In this document: positions 13,520-21,395 of the stretch, piece by piece
How the letters are laid out: every line of letters begins with the position of its first letter
Position numbering within the stretch: position 1 is the first letter of the stretch
Assembly (NCBI GenBank): GCA_937893125.1
Contig: CALBHW010000033.1
Span: 1 to 21,395 of the forward strand
Direction of reading: 5' to 3'
DNA length: 21,395 bases
Origin: an uncultured Clostridia bacterium
GTDB taxonomy: Bacteria > Bacillota > Clostridia > Christensenellales > UBA1242
Made by a program: the position numbers and the translations under genes
Notes under the pieces: model-generated
Database searches by the model: none
What the model was told of the DNA's origin: nothing
What the model saw: the letters and a program-made list of their open reading frames with translations, nothing else

Positions 13520-13557
13520 TAAAAAAACTTCAAAAGGATTAACTTTTGAAGTTTTTT
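13520..13557. terminator. strong bidirectional terminator
   Basis: ACTTCAAAAG (13527-13536) pairs perfectly with CTTTTGAAGT (13543-13552) around a 6-base loop, with A7 before and T5 after. It serves asnS (+) and the CvpA repeat protein gene (-), which converge here. Confidence 0.92.
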
Positions 13558-13629
13558 AATAAACCATAATTTTACATTTTTATTCACTGAAAACTATATT
13601 TATTTTTAGTCTTGTCACTCAAAAACAAT

Positions 13630-16600
13630 TTAAGGCGTAGCCGTAAAAGCAGTTTTTAAAGCGGTTATTAAAGATGAATAGTAATTTGGATTTTCGCTCG
13701 ATTTTTCGTGATTTTCAAAGTCAATCCTTTCGTCCGTCAAAACCGCATCAACACGCGCTTTATTTGCTTGTTTTTCAGTTTCACTCTCACCCGAATTTGC
13801 CAAAATATTGGTTAGCGTGATAGCCATTTCTTTAGCGACCTCTCCACCGTTTATTGCAGACATTGCTTCAACGCTATCCAAAATATTCCCTATTTCGTCC
13901 GTGTCAGCAGTTGCGAAATCAGTCGCTGATTTTATATTTGACAATGTATTTATGTTCTTTTTTAAAGTTGTAAGTTCACTAAATAATTTTCCAAAACTTG
14001 TTTCAACCTTGATACTTTGTCTAACTTTTAAAATTGTGCCCGCGTAATCCGCATTTTTAATTGTTGTGTAATTATTAGTCGTTTCGTCATAGTTTTCAAC
14101 ATAATCGGTCACCTGACCATCAAAATAGAATTTTACAAGATCAACAAGCATTTCGTCTGTAAATAATTTACTCTTTTTCGTCTCGTCAATTTCTTCTTGC
14201 CCTGCTACCTTTCCACTAATTTCATCAAGTTTTTCAGCTAGCCTATTTGTATCGATGCTATCAGTGTTAACTAAATCAATAAGACTGTTTAGATATCCAA
14301 ATTCCACTTCATAATCTTCGATAAACACTACATTATCCGCAAGCCCCGCTTTTACAATTTGCCCATCTATCGTCGTTCCTTTAAGTATATCTCTAGCACC
14401 ATTAGAAATTCTATTTAACGACTCAATCTTTTCTCTCATAACGGAACTAATAATGATTGTTATAACTGGTTTATTGAGAAGTTTACTTGCATAATATATT
14501 TCTCCGCCGTCAGTTGCAGGCTTTTTGCCAACAAGTTTGTTTAAAAATCCGCCAATTGTGTCAAGAGTAATCGAATCCGCCTTATCTTTAAAGTCGCTAA
14601 TATAAGTAAACTCCCTTCCGAACTCGACATCTTTTAATAAGACTTCGTTCTCGCTCAATTCACTTTCATTTTTAGCCTTAATGTTGATATTCGAGACATT
14701 CTTTTTGATTTCAGTTGTAACTTTATAGTCGTCCGCTTTATTCCATTCTTTGTTTTTTGGAATATACTTATCAATATAGTAATTTAAGATGTCTTTCAAA
14801 GCAAATTTTATAATCGACCTTTGCTTAATAGTGTCAAGTTCATCACCGATTTGCTTAAAAGTTGTCGTAGATTTTTTTATGCGTTCTGACAAATCAATCA
14901 AATCGTTAAATTGGGTACTATAATCCATAATTTCGTCCAAATTTGCATTGTTTTCGCCGGGGATACTTGATATTGCATTATTTAGACTCTCGTTTCCAGT
15001 ATCAAATTTATCACTTTTTAAATAGTATCCAATAAAACAGTTAATCACTTTTTTCGTAAGTAGTTTACTATCCAAGTTAGAATCAGGATTGTTTGCTAAA
15101 TTATCAAATTTTGCGCCAAGCGCATCAAATTTATTCCAATTATCAGATTTCCCCGCGTCTGAAATCGAGTAATTGCCGTTTAAAATATCTACCAAATCAA
15201 GAAGATTTGCAATTTCAGTCTCATAAATTATCCTTGGATTGTCAAGATTTATGATGTTTTTCATAACAGCAATTGGGTCGATATTAGAGTTATATTCTTC
15301 CTTATGATTTTTCTTTAAATCATTAAAATAAAGTGCAAAGTCTATAGTTTTTGTCTCTTCATCGAGATAATATTTGACGATTGATTTCACGACATTTCTT
15401 GAGAAAATGTTACTTCTATAAATGTTGTCAAGCACCTTTCCAATCTTCGCGCCCGACGACTTAAAATCTTCCGCATTTTTTAACGAGCCATCAAACGCCG
15501 ACTTCAAACTTTCAAGTTCATTTGCCCAAAAGGTTGGGTTATTTGCGTCAGTTGGATTGATTTGAGACTTTTGAGTTGTGTAGTTATATATGTTGTTTAG
15601 TATACTTTCCTTAACGCTTTGTCTATTGTCATCTTCTTCAACTTCGCCCACTTTCACCTTGTTTAAAATCTCGTATATTTGGCTATCTTCCGCAAAATTT
15701 TGGTTATCAATAAAGTATTCGACAAGCGCCCGTATATTTTCACTTGAAACAAATAACTTTGTGTCATCCATAATCGCCTCGTCAAGCGCCGAACCAAGGT
15801 CTTTAAGCCCCGTATTTTCCGCTCCCGCAAGTACGCTTAGGTCAGAAGAATTTTTTATAATGCTATTATTCAAACAAACAATCACATCGACCAAATCGTA
15901 CAACTCATTTTTCCAGTTGGTCACGAGAGAAAGTTGCGCAGTTTTGTCGTAAATCGCGTCAAGCATATTTTGTTTGATTGTAGGTCTATTGTCTTCGCCA
16001 GCAAGATTAGCCCCAACTTTTATGTTAAGATACTTTTTTATTTCGTCTCCGTCGTCAATTTTATCAAAGAGAGCGGATAAAATTTCTCTCATCGACTCAT
16101 TTGTCAAAACAACTGACTTACTTTCTTGCGTTAAGCCGTCGCCCAAAATTTCTTGAAGCGCCTCTCCAAGTCCCGTTGCTCTTAAATCATAACTTCCGTC
16201 CATAACTTTTTCAAGCGAGATTGGATCTTCCTCGTTATTTTTTATCTTTATAATTGCCTTATAAAGTGGCGAAAGTGCGCTAAGTTCCGTTTCCCAGCTA
16301 CTTTCGACATTCACAAGGCTTAACCTATCCGTCACAGACGACAGGTCTCCAACATTTGTCAGAAATTCGTTTGCTTTTGATTTTAAAAAGTCAATCAAAT
16401 TATCATAGCTCTTTTTTGATAAAATTCCGCCCGTGGAATCTGATTTTACCCCCACGCAATCAATAATTTTCCCGAGTGACGAAAGCGCATTTCTTGTATT
16501 TGAGCCAAAATCTAAATCGGTCGACTCGTCAAGATATTTAAAAAATTCAAATACATTTGCGAAGATTGTCTTTAATTTGTCTTTTAAAACATTTTTGTCT

Positions 16601-18048
16601 ATATCTTTATTCGACTCAAATTCAATATCCAGATTTGTAAACAACCCTTCCACCATACTATCTATAATAGTTGGATATTGTCCTTCAAGAAGCGAAATTC
16701 CGTACAATTTGTCAACAAGCGCGTCGCTGAAAACTTTTGCTGAATTTGCATTATCCCCCACCACATTTTGGCTTACAAGCCTTACAAATCCATCAAAATC
16801 ACTGACTTCACCCTTTATAATTGGAAGAGCCAAGTCATAATTGTTAAATAGTTGCACAATGTCGACCAAACTTTCCACTTGTTTTTGAAGTTCTTTTACC
16901 TTCAAAGGATTATTTTTTGTCGCTTCCTTGTATGCTACACGCAAAATTTCGTCAAACTCAATCCCGCTAAATTCAAGTTTAAAATCCTCGTTTTCTATGA
17001 CATATTTATCAATAAAAATTGGCATTAGGTCATCACCCAAAACATAAATAAGTTGGCTGTTATCCATGTCAAAAAAGACTTCTTTGACGTTTGCAAGCAC
17101 CTTATCCAAATCCTCTTTTGTTGCCGTGTCGTAATTTTTTATAAAGTCGTCAATTTCAATATATCTACTGTACAACTTTACACCAGTCGACACTTCGTCA
17201 GCCAATTTAATAGTTTTATCTTCGACCTTCGCGACCGCCATATTGTCAAACATAACGCCCGCCATAAAATTCATTCCCGTGTATTTCATAAGGTTGAAAG
17301 CAATTGAATTTTGATAAACGTTGGCGTATTTAATCGTTTCTTCGTCAAGTTGCGAGTTGACAAACGACACTTCTTCGCCTTCATCATTTGTCGTCATAAC
17401 ATTTGCGGACACATTTTGATAAATCGCGTTTAACCCCACAATCGGTGAAAATGCCACTGCACAAATAAGTAAGCCACTTACAACGCCAACTAACCCGCCA
17501 AGAAAACGAAACTTATTTTTCTTTGGCAAACTAAACTTGGCGTCTTCTTCCGTTATAGGCATTCCCTTCTTTTTAAGTTCTTTGATTTTTTTATTGTAAA
17601 CTTTTTTTGCTCTTTTGTCCTTGTCAAAAATTCTTGACGCTATAGGCGCCCAAACTATCCACAAAAGGTACTTAAACAAGAAGAAAAGCACAACGAAAAG
17701 TAGCACATTTAAAATCATAGTCGGCAAATTTTGCGCAAAAGATTGAACCGCAGAACTTGATGTAATCGCTTCGTCAAGTCCAAGCGAATTAAGAAGATTA
17801 ACCCCAACATCGCTCAATTTATGTACAGTTTGCCCGTCAATGACAATCCCAAGACTCGTCAAATCAAAAGTGTTTAAGTAATTTGCAATAGGTGGAGTCA
17901 CGAACCAAATAATAATTCCGCTAACAAGTAGCCACCCGAACCGAAAAAGAGACTTCATAAGTCCCCTTTTAAGCCCTATCAAAAAGGAAACGACCACAAT
18001 AAGCCCAAAAAGCACAGCCAAAAGTATTCCAACAAGCGATGCGTCCAT
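13630..18048 (-). CDS. giant CvpA-like membrane protein with long extracellular repeat region
   Basis: 1472 residues, against about 160-250 for ordinary CvpA proteins. The first ~205 residues resemble CvpA, with helices at about 5-25, 36-53, 108-133 and 182-204. The basic loops LKRGLMK and the Lys-rich 142-162 should face the cytoplasm, which places the remaining ~1265 residues outside. That part is helical and consists of diverged repeats. Each has a WxxEL-like start with an LxxL pattern, an LGxxLDxI element and a final helix such as IRALVEYFIDNQ or MLVDLVKFYFDGQ. I see no cell-wall sorting signal. GGGGGAG precedes the ATG, a clear promoter lies at 18105-18132, and a terminator follows, so it is a single-gene unit. 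Function unknown; a surface or envelope-spanning role is inferred. Confidence 0.88.
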   Translation of the reverse strand: MDASLVGILLAVLFGLIVVVSFLIGLKRGLMKSLFRFGWLLVSGIIIWFVTPPIANYLNTFDLTSLGIVIDGQTVHKLSDVGVNLLNSLGLDEAITSSSAVQSFAQNLPTMILNVLLFVVLFFLFKYLLWIVWAPIASRIFDKDKRAKKVYNKKIKELKKKGMPITEEDAKFSLPKKNKFRFLGGLVGVVSGLLICAVAFSPIVGLNAIYQNVSANVMTTNDEGEEVSFVNSQLDEETIKYANVYQNSIAFNLMKYTGMNFMAGVMFDNMAVAKVEDKTIKLADEVSTGVKLYSRYIEIDDFIKNYDTATKEDLDKVLANVKEVFFDMDNSQLIYVLGDDLMPIFIDKYVIENEDFKLEFSGIEFDEILRVAYKEATKNNPLKVKELQKQVESLVDIVQLFNNYDLALPIIKGEVSDFDGFVRLVSQNVVGDNANSAKVFSDALVDKLYGISLLEGQYPTIIDSMVEGLFTNLDIEFESNKDIDKNVLKDKLKTIFANVFEFFKYLDESTDLDFGSNTRNALSSLGKIIDCVGVKSDSTGGILSKKSYDNLIDFLKSKANEFLTNVGDLSSVTDRLSLVNVESSWETELSALSPLYKAIIKIKNNEEDPISLEKVMDGSYDLRATGLGEALQEILGDGLTQESKSVVLTNESMREILSALFDKIDDGDEIKKYLNIKVGANLAGEDNRPTIKQNMLDAIYDKTAQLSLVTNWKNELYDLVDVIVCLNNSIIKNSSDLSVLAGAENTGLKDLGSALDEAIMDDTKLFVSSENIRALVEYFIDNQNFAEDSQIYEILNKVKVGEVEEDDNRQSVKESILNNIYNYTTQKSQINPTDANNPTFWANELESLKSAFDGSLKNAEDFKSSGAKIGKVLDNIYRSNIFSRNVVKSIVKYYLDEETKTIDFALYFNDLKKNHKEEYNSNIDPIAVMKNIINLDNPRIIYETEIANLLDLVDILNGNYSISDAGKSDNWNKFDALGAKFDNLANNPDSNLDSKLLTKKVINCFIGYYLKSDKFDTGNESLNNAISSIPGENNANLDEIMDYSTQFNDLIDLSERIKKSTTTFKQIGDELDTIKQRSIIKFALKDILNYYIDKYIPKNKEWNKADDYKVTTEIKKNVSNINIKAKNESELSENEVLLKDVEFGREFTYISDFKDKADSITLDTIGGFLNKLVGKKPATDGGEIYYASKLLNKPVITIIISSVMREKIESLNRISNGARDILKGTTIDGQIVKAGLADNVVFIEDYEVEFGYLNSLIDLVNTDSIDTNRLAEKLDEISGKVAGQEEIDETKKSKLFTDEMLVDLVKFYFDGQVTDYVENYDETTNNYTTIKNADYAGTILKVRQSIKVETSFGKLFSELTTLKKNINTLSNIKSATDFATADTDEIGNILDSVEAMSAINGGEVAKEMAITLTNILANSGESETEKQANKARVDAVLTDERIDFENHEKSSENPNYYSSLITALKTAFTATP

Positions 18049-18104
18049 TTTCTCCCCCTTTTAAAATCTTTAAAACATAGGTATTTACAAGTAGTATGTA
18101 TATT

Positions 18105-18132
18105 ATTATACAATAAAAACCACGAGTTACAA
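18105..18132 (-). promoter_or_regulatory. sigma-A type promoter for the CvpA repeat protein
   Basis: On the minus strand TTGTAA (18132-18127), a 16-base spacer, then a perfect TATAAT (18110-18105). The start codon lies about 57 bases further on, after GGGGGAG. Confidence 0.6.
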
Positions 18133-18254
18133 ACTTTTTTAATGCCTTTTTATATAAATCACAAAAAGATTGTTGAAAATGACCATTTTTTATCATACGA
18201 ATTATCAAATTTTTGTATATAAACATAAATAACTAAAGGAAATAAGGAGAAAAT

Positions 18255-19343
18255 GTGGAAAAGTTAAAGATTGTTGTTTATGCAATTTGCTTAAATGAAG
18301 AAAAATTTGTCGATAGATGGTATGAAAGTATGAAAGAAGCGGACGAAATTGTTGTGCTCGACACTGGTAGTACCGATAAAACCGTCCAAAAACTAATGTC
18401 TCACAGTATAAAAGTCGTCACACAAAAAATCACACCATGGCGTTTTGATGAGGCTAGAAACATTAGCCTCTCGCTCGTCCCAAACGACGCCGATGTGTGC
18501 GTTTGCACCGACTTAGACGAAGTTTTTGAAAAAGGTTGGCGACAAAAAATTGAACAAGTTTGGATAAAAAACAAAACACAACAAATGCGCTATAAATATG
18601 TTTGGAATGTCGAAAATGGGCAAGATAAAACGACTTTTGTTTACGAAAAAATCCACGCAAGACACGGGTTTTCTTGGATTTATCCCGTGCACGAAATTTT
18701 GTCCCATAGGCCACTAAACAGCACTCAAATTTGCATAAACTCAGACCTTATTTTGCGCCACTATCCAGACGAAACTAAAAGCCGAAAACAATATCTTAAT
18801 CTCCTTGAACTAAGTGTCAAAGAACATCCTGAAAGTGACCGCAACACACACTATCTTGCCCGCGAATATATGTTTAATGAGCGTTTCACGGACGCCATAA
18901 AATACTTTAAAAAACACCTATCTATGCCTAACAGCACTTGGGCGGAAGAACGCAGTGCAAGCGAAAGATATATGGGGGACTGCTACAAAAATTTAGGAAA
19001 ACCTAGACTTGCTCTTAAACACTACAAATTAGCCGTTCTTGAAAGTCCCGACACGCGCGAACCATATTTTTCTCTTGCAATTTTTTATTACGACAAAAAA
19101 GATTACTCGTCCGCGCTTATCACCCTTCTTTCAATGCTAAAAATTACATCTCGCACCCTAAGTTACATTTCAAATAGCGACCTTTTTGGCGAACTTCCCT
19201 ACGACTACATTTATATGTCTTTTTACTACCTAAAAAATTACAAAAAAGCACTTGAATATTGTAAAATTGCCTTAACTTTTGCTCCCGACGACAAAAGAAT
19301 AAAACAAAATCTATCAATTTTCGAAAATCTTTGCAAAAATTGA
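18255..19343 (+). CDS. family 2 glycosyltransferase with C-terminal TPR-like repeats (SunS-like layout)
   Basis: 362 residues. An N-terminal GT-A domain (about 1-170) shows YAICLNEEKFVDRW, VVLDTGSTDKT (36-41 for the DTGSTD core), PWRFDEARN (61-69) and the DxD-like TDLDE (85-89). This is the pattern of GT2 enzymes that use a nucleotide sugar. The C-terminal half (about 190-360) has helical repeats such as AREYMFNERFTDAIKYFKKH and ALEYCKIALTFAPDDKRIKQ, which look like TPRs. The two-part layout resembles SunS, which glycosylates a bacteriocin, but no peptide substrate gene is visible here. Translation starts at GTG 18255, 5 bases after AAGGAG. An ATG two bases earlier opens a different frame that stops after four codons. 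The gene is monocistronic. Confidence 0.88.
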   Translation: MEKLKIVVYAICLNEEKFVDRWYESMKEADEIVVLDTGSTDKTVQKLMSHSIKVVTQKITPWRFDEARNISLSLVPNDADVCVCTDLDEVFEKGWRQKIEQVWIKNKTQQMRYKYVWNVENGQDKTTFVYEKIHARHGFSWIYPVHEILSHRPLNSTQICINSDLILRHYPDETKSRKQYLNLLELSVKEHPESDRNTHYLAREYMFNERFTDAIKYFKKHLSMPNSTWAEERSASERYMGDCYKNLGKPRLALKHYKLAVLESPDTREPYFSLAIFYYDKKDYSSALITLLSMLKITSRTLSYISNSDLFGELPYDYIYMSFYYLKNYKKALEYCKIALTFAPDDKRIKQNLSIFENLCKN

Positions 19344-19401
19344 CACCTAATAAAAGTTTTTGCGTTTTGTTTTTTATGTTTTTACTTAAAAAAGCATATA
19401 A

Positions 19402-19435
19402 AAAGGCGACCTGTAAGTTAGGTCACCTTTGTTTT
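19402..19435. terminator. bidirectional terminator between convergent genes
   Basis: AAAGGCGACCT (19402-19412) pairs with AGGTCACCTTT (19420-19430) around a 7-base loop. There is one C.A mismatch on the plus strand, which becomes a G.U pair on the minus strand. A T tract follows on both sides. It serves the glycosyltransferase (+) and the DUF308 gene (-). Confidence 0.8.
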
Positions 19436-19546
19436 TAATGTTTATTTGCAAAAAGTTATTAAATTTTTGCGACTTTAAACTTTTATCTTTTCACTTTTAT
19501 ATTTTTAAGATAAATTGTTCAAATTTTTAAATGTTTCTTGAAAAAA

Positions 19547-20194
19547 TTACTTTTCTTCTTTCTTATCGTCTTTTGGTTCTTCTTCGATAACAATGTTATT
19601 CATTGCTTTTGTCATTTCGTCGAAGTTGTCATTGATAAGTTTTCTGACTCTCTTTTCAAGTCTTCTAACCTTGCTACTAAATACGATTGTTGTAAACAAA
19701 TCGCAAACGCCGTCAACGATAAGAGCGATTCCGCAGAAAACCATAATTTGTGCGAAGTTTCCAAACAAAACAACAGCACCAAGTGCTATTGATAGGAGAC
19801 CTACTGCAAAAACGCTCCACGAATATTTTACTTTTGATTGCATAAGGTCGATTCCATTTTGGAATTTTGTTACGCCGTCAATGATCAAGAAGAAGCCAAA
19901 CATCATAACGAAAAGATATCTCATTGAGTCCGTTCTGAAGAAGCAAAGCATCCCGACCGTCAAAAGTAATGCACTGACTACAAATATGTACGAACCAAAC
20001 AAAAAGTCATTCAAGAAGAACTTGAGAAGTAGCAATGTTCCAATCAAAGTAAACACCGCACCCGCGACATAAAGCACAACATCGCCAGAATTGTCGGGTT
20101 TAACCAAGAAAACAATACCGACAGCGATAGCCAAAAGAGCAGTTACAAAACTTTCCCATTTGATTGCACAAAAGAATTTTTTAACTTTATCCAT
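19547..20194 (-). CDS. DUF308/HdeD-like multi-pass membrane protein
   Basis: 215 residues. About six hydrophobic helices fill residues 15-170, in pairs typical of the DUF308/HdeD family: ALLAIAVGIVFLVKP, VLYVAGAVFTLIGTLLLLKF, FVVSALLLTVGMLCFF, LFVMMFGFFLIIDGVTKF, VFAVGLLSIALGAVVLFG and MVFCGIALIVDGVCDLFTTI. The repeated G/D-containing helix pattern (IIDG, IVDG) is characteristic. A charged, partly coiled C-terminal tail (SKVRRLEKRVRKLINDN to the end EEEPKDDKKEEK) should lie in the cytoplasm. HdeD is linked to acid resistance in E. coli; that role should not be assumed here. AGGGGAG precedes the ATG and a strong promoter lies at 20219-20247. It is flanked by a terminator. Confidence 0.85.
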   Translation of the reverse strand: MDKVKKFFCAIKWESFVTALLAIAVGIVFLVKPDNSGDVVLYVAGAVFTLIGTLLLLKFFLNDFLFGSYIFVVSALLLTVGMLCFFRTDSMRYLFVMMFGFFLIIDGVTKFQNGIDLMQSKVKYSWSVFAVGLLSIALGAVVLFGNFAQIMVFCGIALIVDGVCDLFTTIVFSSKVRRLEKRVRKLINDNFDEMTKAMNNIVIEEEPKDDKKEEK

Positions 20195-20218
20195 TTTTCT
20201 CCCCTTTTATTTATTATA

Positions 20219-20247
20219 AGTTTACCCATTTCCCCACCCCTTGTCAA
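20219..20247 (-). promoter_or_regulatory. sigma-A type promoter for the DUF308 gene
   Basis: On the minus strand a perfect TTGACA (20247-20242), a 17-base G-rich spacer, then TAAACT (20224-20219). The leader to the ATG at 20194 is short and contains AGGGGAG. Confidence 0.7.
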
Positions 20248-20448
20248 CAAAAAGTAAAAGGTTTTTCAAATAATTTTTTCGGGTGATAAAGAGTAATTAA
20301 TTTTTCTTAACAACATTTATTATATTTGACCAATCTCTAAAAACCCCTTTCATTAACTTTACTTTAAAATATCATATTCCACAACGATTGTTTACTCAAA
20401 ATTATTTGTTTTATCTATTAACATTTCTTTTAAATCAGACAAACTGCA

Positions 20449-21395
20449 TTAGCCCATTACTCCATAATTATACATTTTTTGAATAAATCCATTTTTATTA
20501 TCAGATGTAACCACCTTAATTGAGCCAACATAGTTTAACGGCCTATTATCAGCATTATAGTCAAAAGCCAACGACGAATCAAAAACTTCACGAAACTGTT
20601 TTTCTGTCCCGCCATAATAAATAGTAGCCTCATCAGAAGCTCCAGCCAAATAAAAAGAACTTTCATCAACATCTGTCACGCTTATTGGAATTGTCATAGC
20701 ACTCGTAAAAATTGTTGAAAATTGACTTGTTGATATTCTGGAAATACTTTGCGGAATAACGACATTTGTTACAGATGTAACCTTAAAAGAACTGTCATAA
20801 TCTATATGTCTAATTTCATTCGAAAATACTATATATGATTCACTACCTATATATCCATCACTTGTATAATTTGGAATCATAAAACAAGCATAAAGGGCTG
20901 TATTCGTTGATGGAATATCATACCAGTTTTCAAGAGTATCATCATCAGTCGGAGTATAATAAATTTCACCTGGGTCGTTATAGGACAAAGAACCTACGAC
21001 AGCGGAATTTGTACAAAAATAGTAAAATTCTGCACCATTGCTATTTATTAAGTCATCAATACTTGATACTTTACCCGTTGCGGTGATTGTTCTTTCATCA
21101 AAAGAGCCGTTTAGGTATGAAGTCGTAGATGTTGAATCAATAATTGGTGTAGGTCCTACAATTTTAAATTTGGTGCCGTCGGCATTCTTTTTAAATGTAA
21201 CCGTGTCTGAATTGATAACTGAGCCTTCGTTATTAGCGTATGAAAGCGAGACTGTTTCGGTTTCATCCCCACCACTTGGAGTTTGAGAGCCTTCTTTGGT
21301 GAGCGCCCAGTTGAGTGAACCGCTTAGGTTGGCGTTGCGGGCGGTGTTGGCTATGTGGAGTTTGATTGAATAGGTTGTTGATTTATCAGGCGTTA
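20449..21395 (-). CDS. C-terminal part of a surface protein with LRR_5/BspA-like end (5' end outside the window)
   Basis: The minus-strand frame ending at 20449 stays open to the right edge of the window, so at least 314 residues belong to a larger gene whose start is not seen. A TTG at 20988 is internal, not a start. Composition is typical of exported proteins: rich in Ser, Thr, Asn, Asp and Tyr, with few basic residues (NTARNANLSGSLNWALTKEG; a GSFDERTITATGKVSS segment). Near the end, VTNVVIPQSISRISTSQF, TIPISVTDVDESSFYLAG and ATIYYGGTEKQFREVF follow the pattern of BspA-type leucine-rich repeats, where an ipxsVtxI step is followed by an IYYxGTxxQ step. No cell-wall anchor is seen at the C-terminus. 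No clear terminator follows. The N-terminal signal and overall role cannot be judged. Confidence 0.75.
   Translation of the reverse strand, partial: TPDKSTTYSIKLHIANTARNANLSGSLNWALTKEGSQTPSGGDETETVSLSYANNEGSVINSDTVTFKKNADGTKFKIVGPTPIIDSTSTTSYLNGSFDERTITATGKVSSIDDLINSNGAEFYYFCTNSAVVGSLSYNDPGEIYYTPTDDDTLENWYDIPSTNTALYACFMIPNYTSDGYIGSESYIVFSNEIRHIDYDSSFKVTSVTNVVIPQSISRISTSQFSTIFTSAMTIPISVTDVDESSFYLAGASDEATIYYGGTEKQFREVFDSSLAFDYNADNRPLNYVGSIKVVTSDNKNGFIQKMYNYGVMG

Noticed and set aside
17969..18226. 85-codon minus-strand frame over the start of the CvpA repeat gene
   Set aside because: It overlaps the promoter and start region in another frame. The Shine-Dalgarno and membrane-helix start clearly belong to the larger gene.
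1..21395. CRISPR arrays, tRNA or rRNA genes, insertion-sequence transposases, alternative genetic code
   Set aside because: No regularly spaced repeats, no cloverleaf or rRNA-like sequence and no transposase were seen. TGA, TAG and TAA all act as stops in clear genes (rlmB, sigH, asnS).

Overview
The window looks like a chromosomal segment of a low-GC, spore-forming Firmicute, probably an uncultured Clostridia-type bacterium. The reasons are AT-rich DNA, strong AGGAG-type ribosome binding sites, normal use of TGA, TAA and TAG as stops, a SigH-like sigma factor beside mini-RNase III and RlmB, and a CwlD-type cortex amidase. All family names come from reading the translated sequence; no database search was possible.

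Layout. Positions 1-63 are low-complexity T and C tracts, followed by copy A of a repeat (66-140). The minus strand from 4170 down to 302 is one tight operon: mrnC, rlmB, sigH, dnaX (in two reading frames joined by an apparent -1 recoding signal), ybaB. A divergent plus-strand pair follows. The first gene (4504-6327) fuses a RelA/SpoT-like synthetase domain to two cytidylyltransferase-like domains. The second (6320-7381), translationally coupled to it, is a DHH/DHHA1 phosphoesterase. An accessory minus-strand block (8859 down to 7519) holds a small His-rich toxin-tip-like ORF and two paralogous zinc-ribbon proteins that look like immunity proteins; one carries a premature in-frame TAG. Next come cwlD (+), a 0.5 kb repeat- and hairpin-rich intergenic stretch including repeat copy B (9741-9815), a DUF202 membrane protein (-), an unrecognised acidic protein (+) and asnS (+). 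A giant 1472-residue protein (-, 18048-13630) joins a CvpA-like four-helix membrane domain to about eight or more diverged ~100-130 residue repeats. A GT2 glycosyltransferase with TPR-like repeats (+), a DUF308/HdeD-like membrane protein (-) and the 3' end of a surface protein (-, running off the window) complete it.

How the parts fit. The mrnC-ybaB operon is core information processing: ribosome maturation, rRNA methylation, post-exponential sigma factor, clamp loader, nucleoid protein. The most unusual parts are the dnaX recoding signal, the RelA/SpoT-cytidylyltransferase fusion paired with a DHH phosphoesterase (a possible make-and-break nucleotide module), the small toxin/immunity-like cassette, and the CvpA repeat protein. 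Five convincing terminator hairpins delimit the transcription units.
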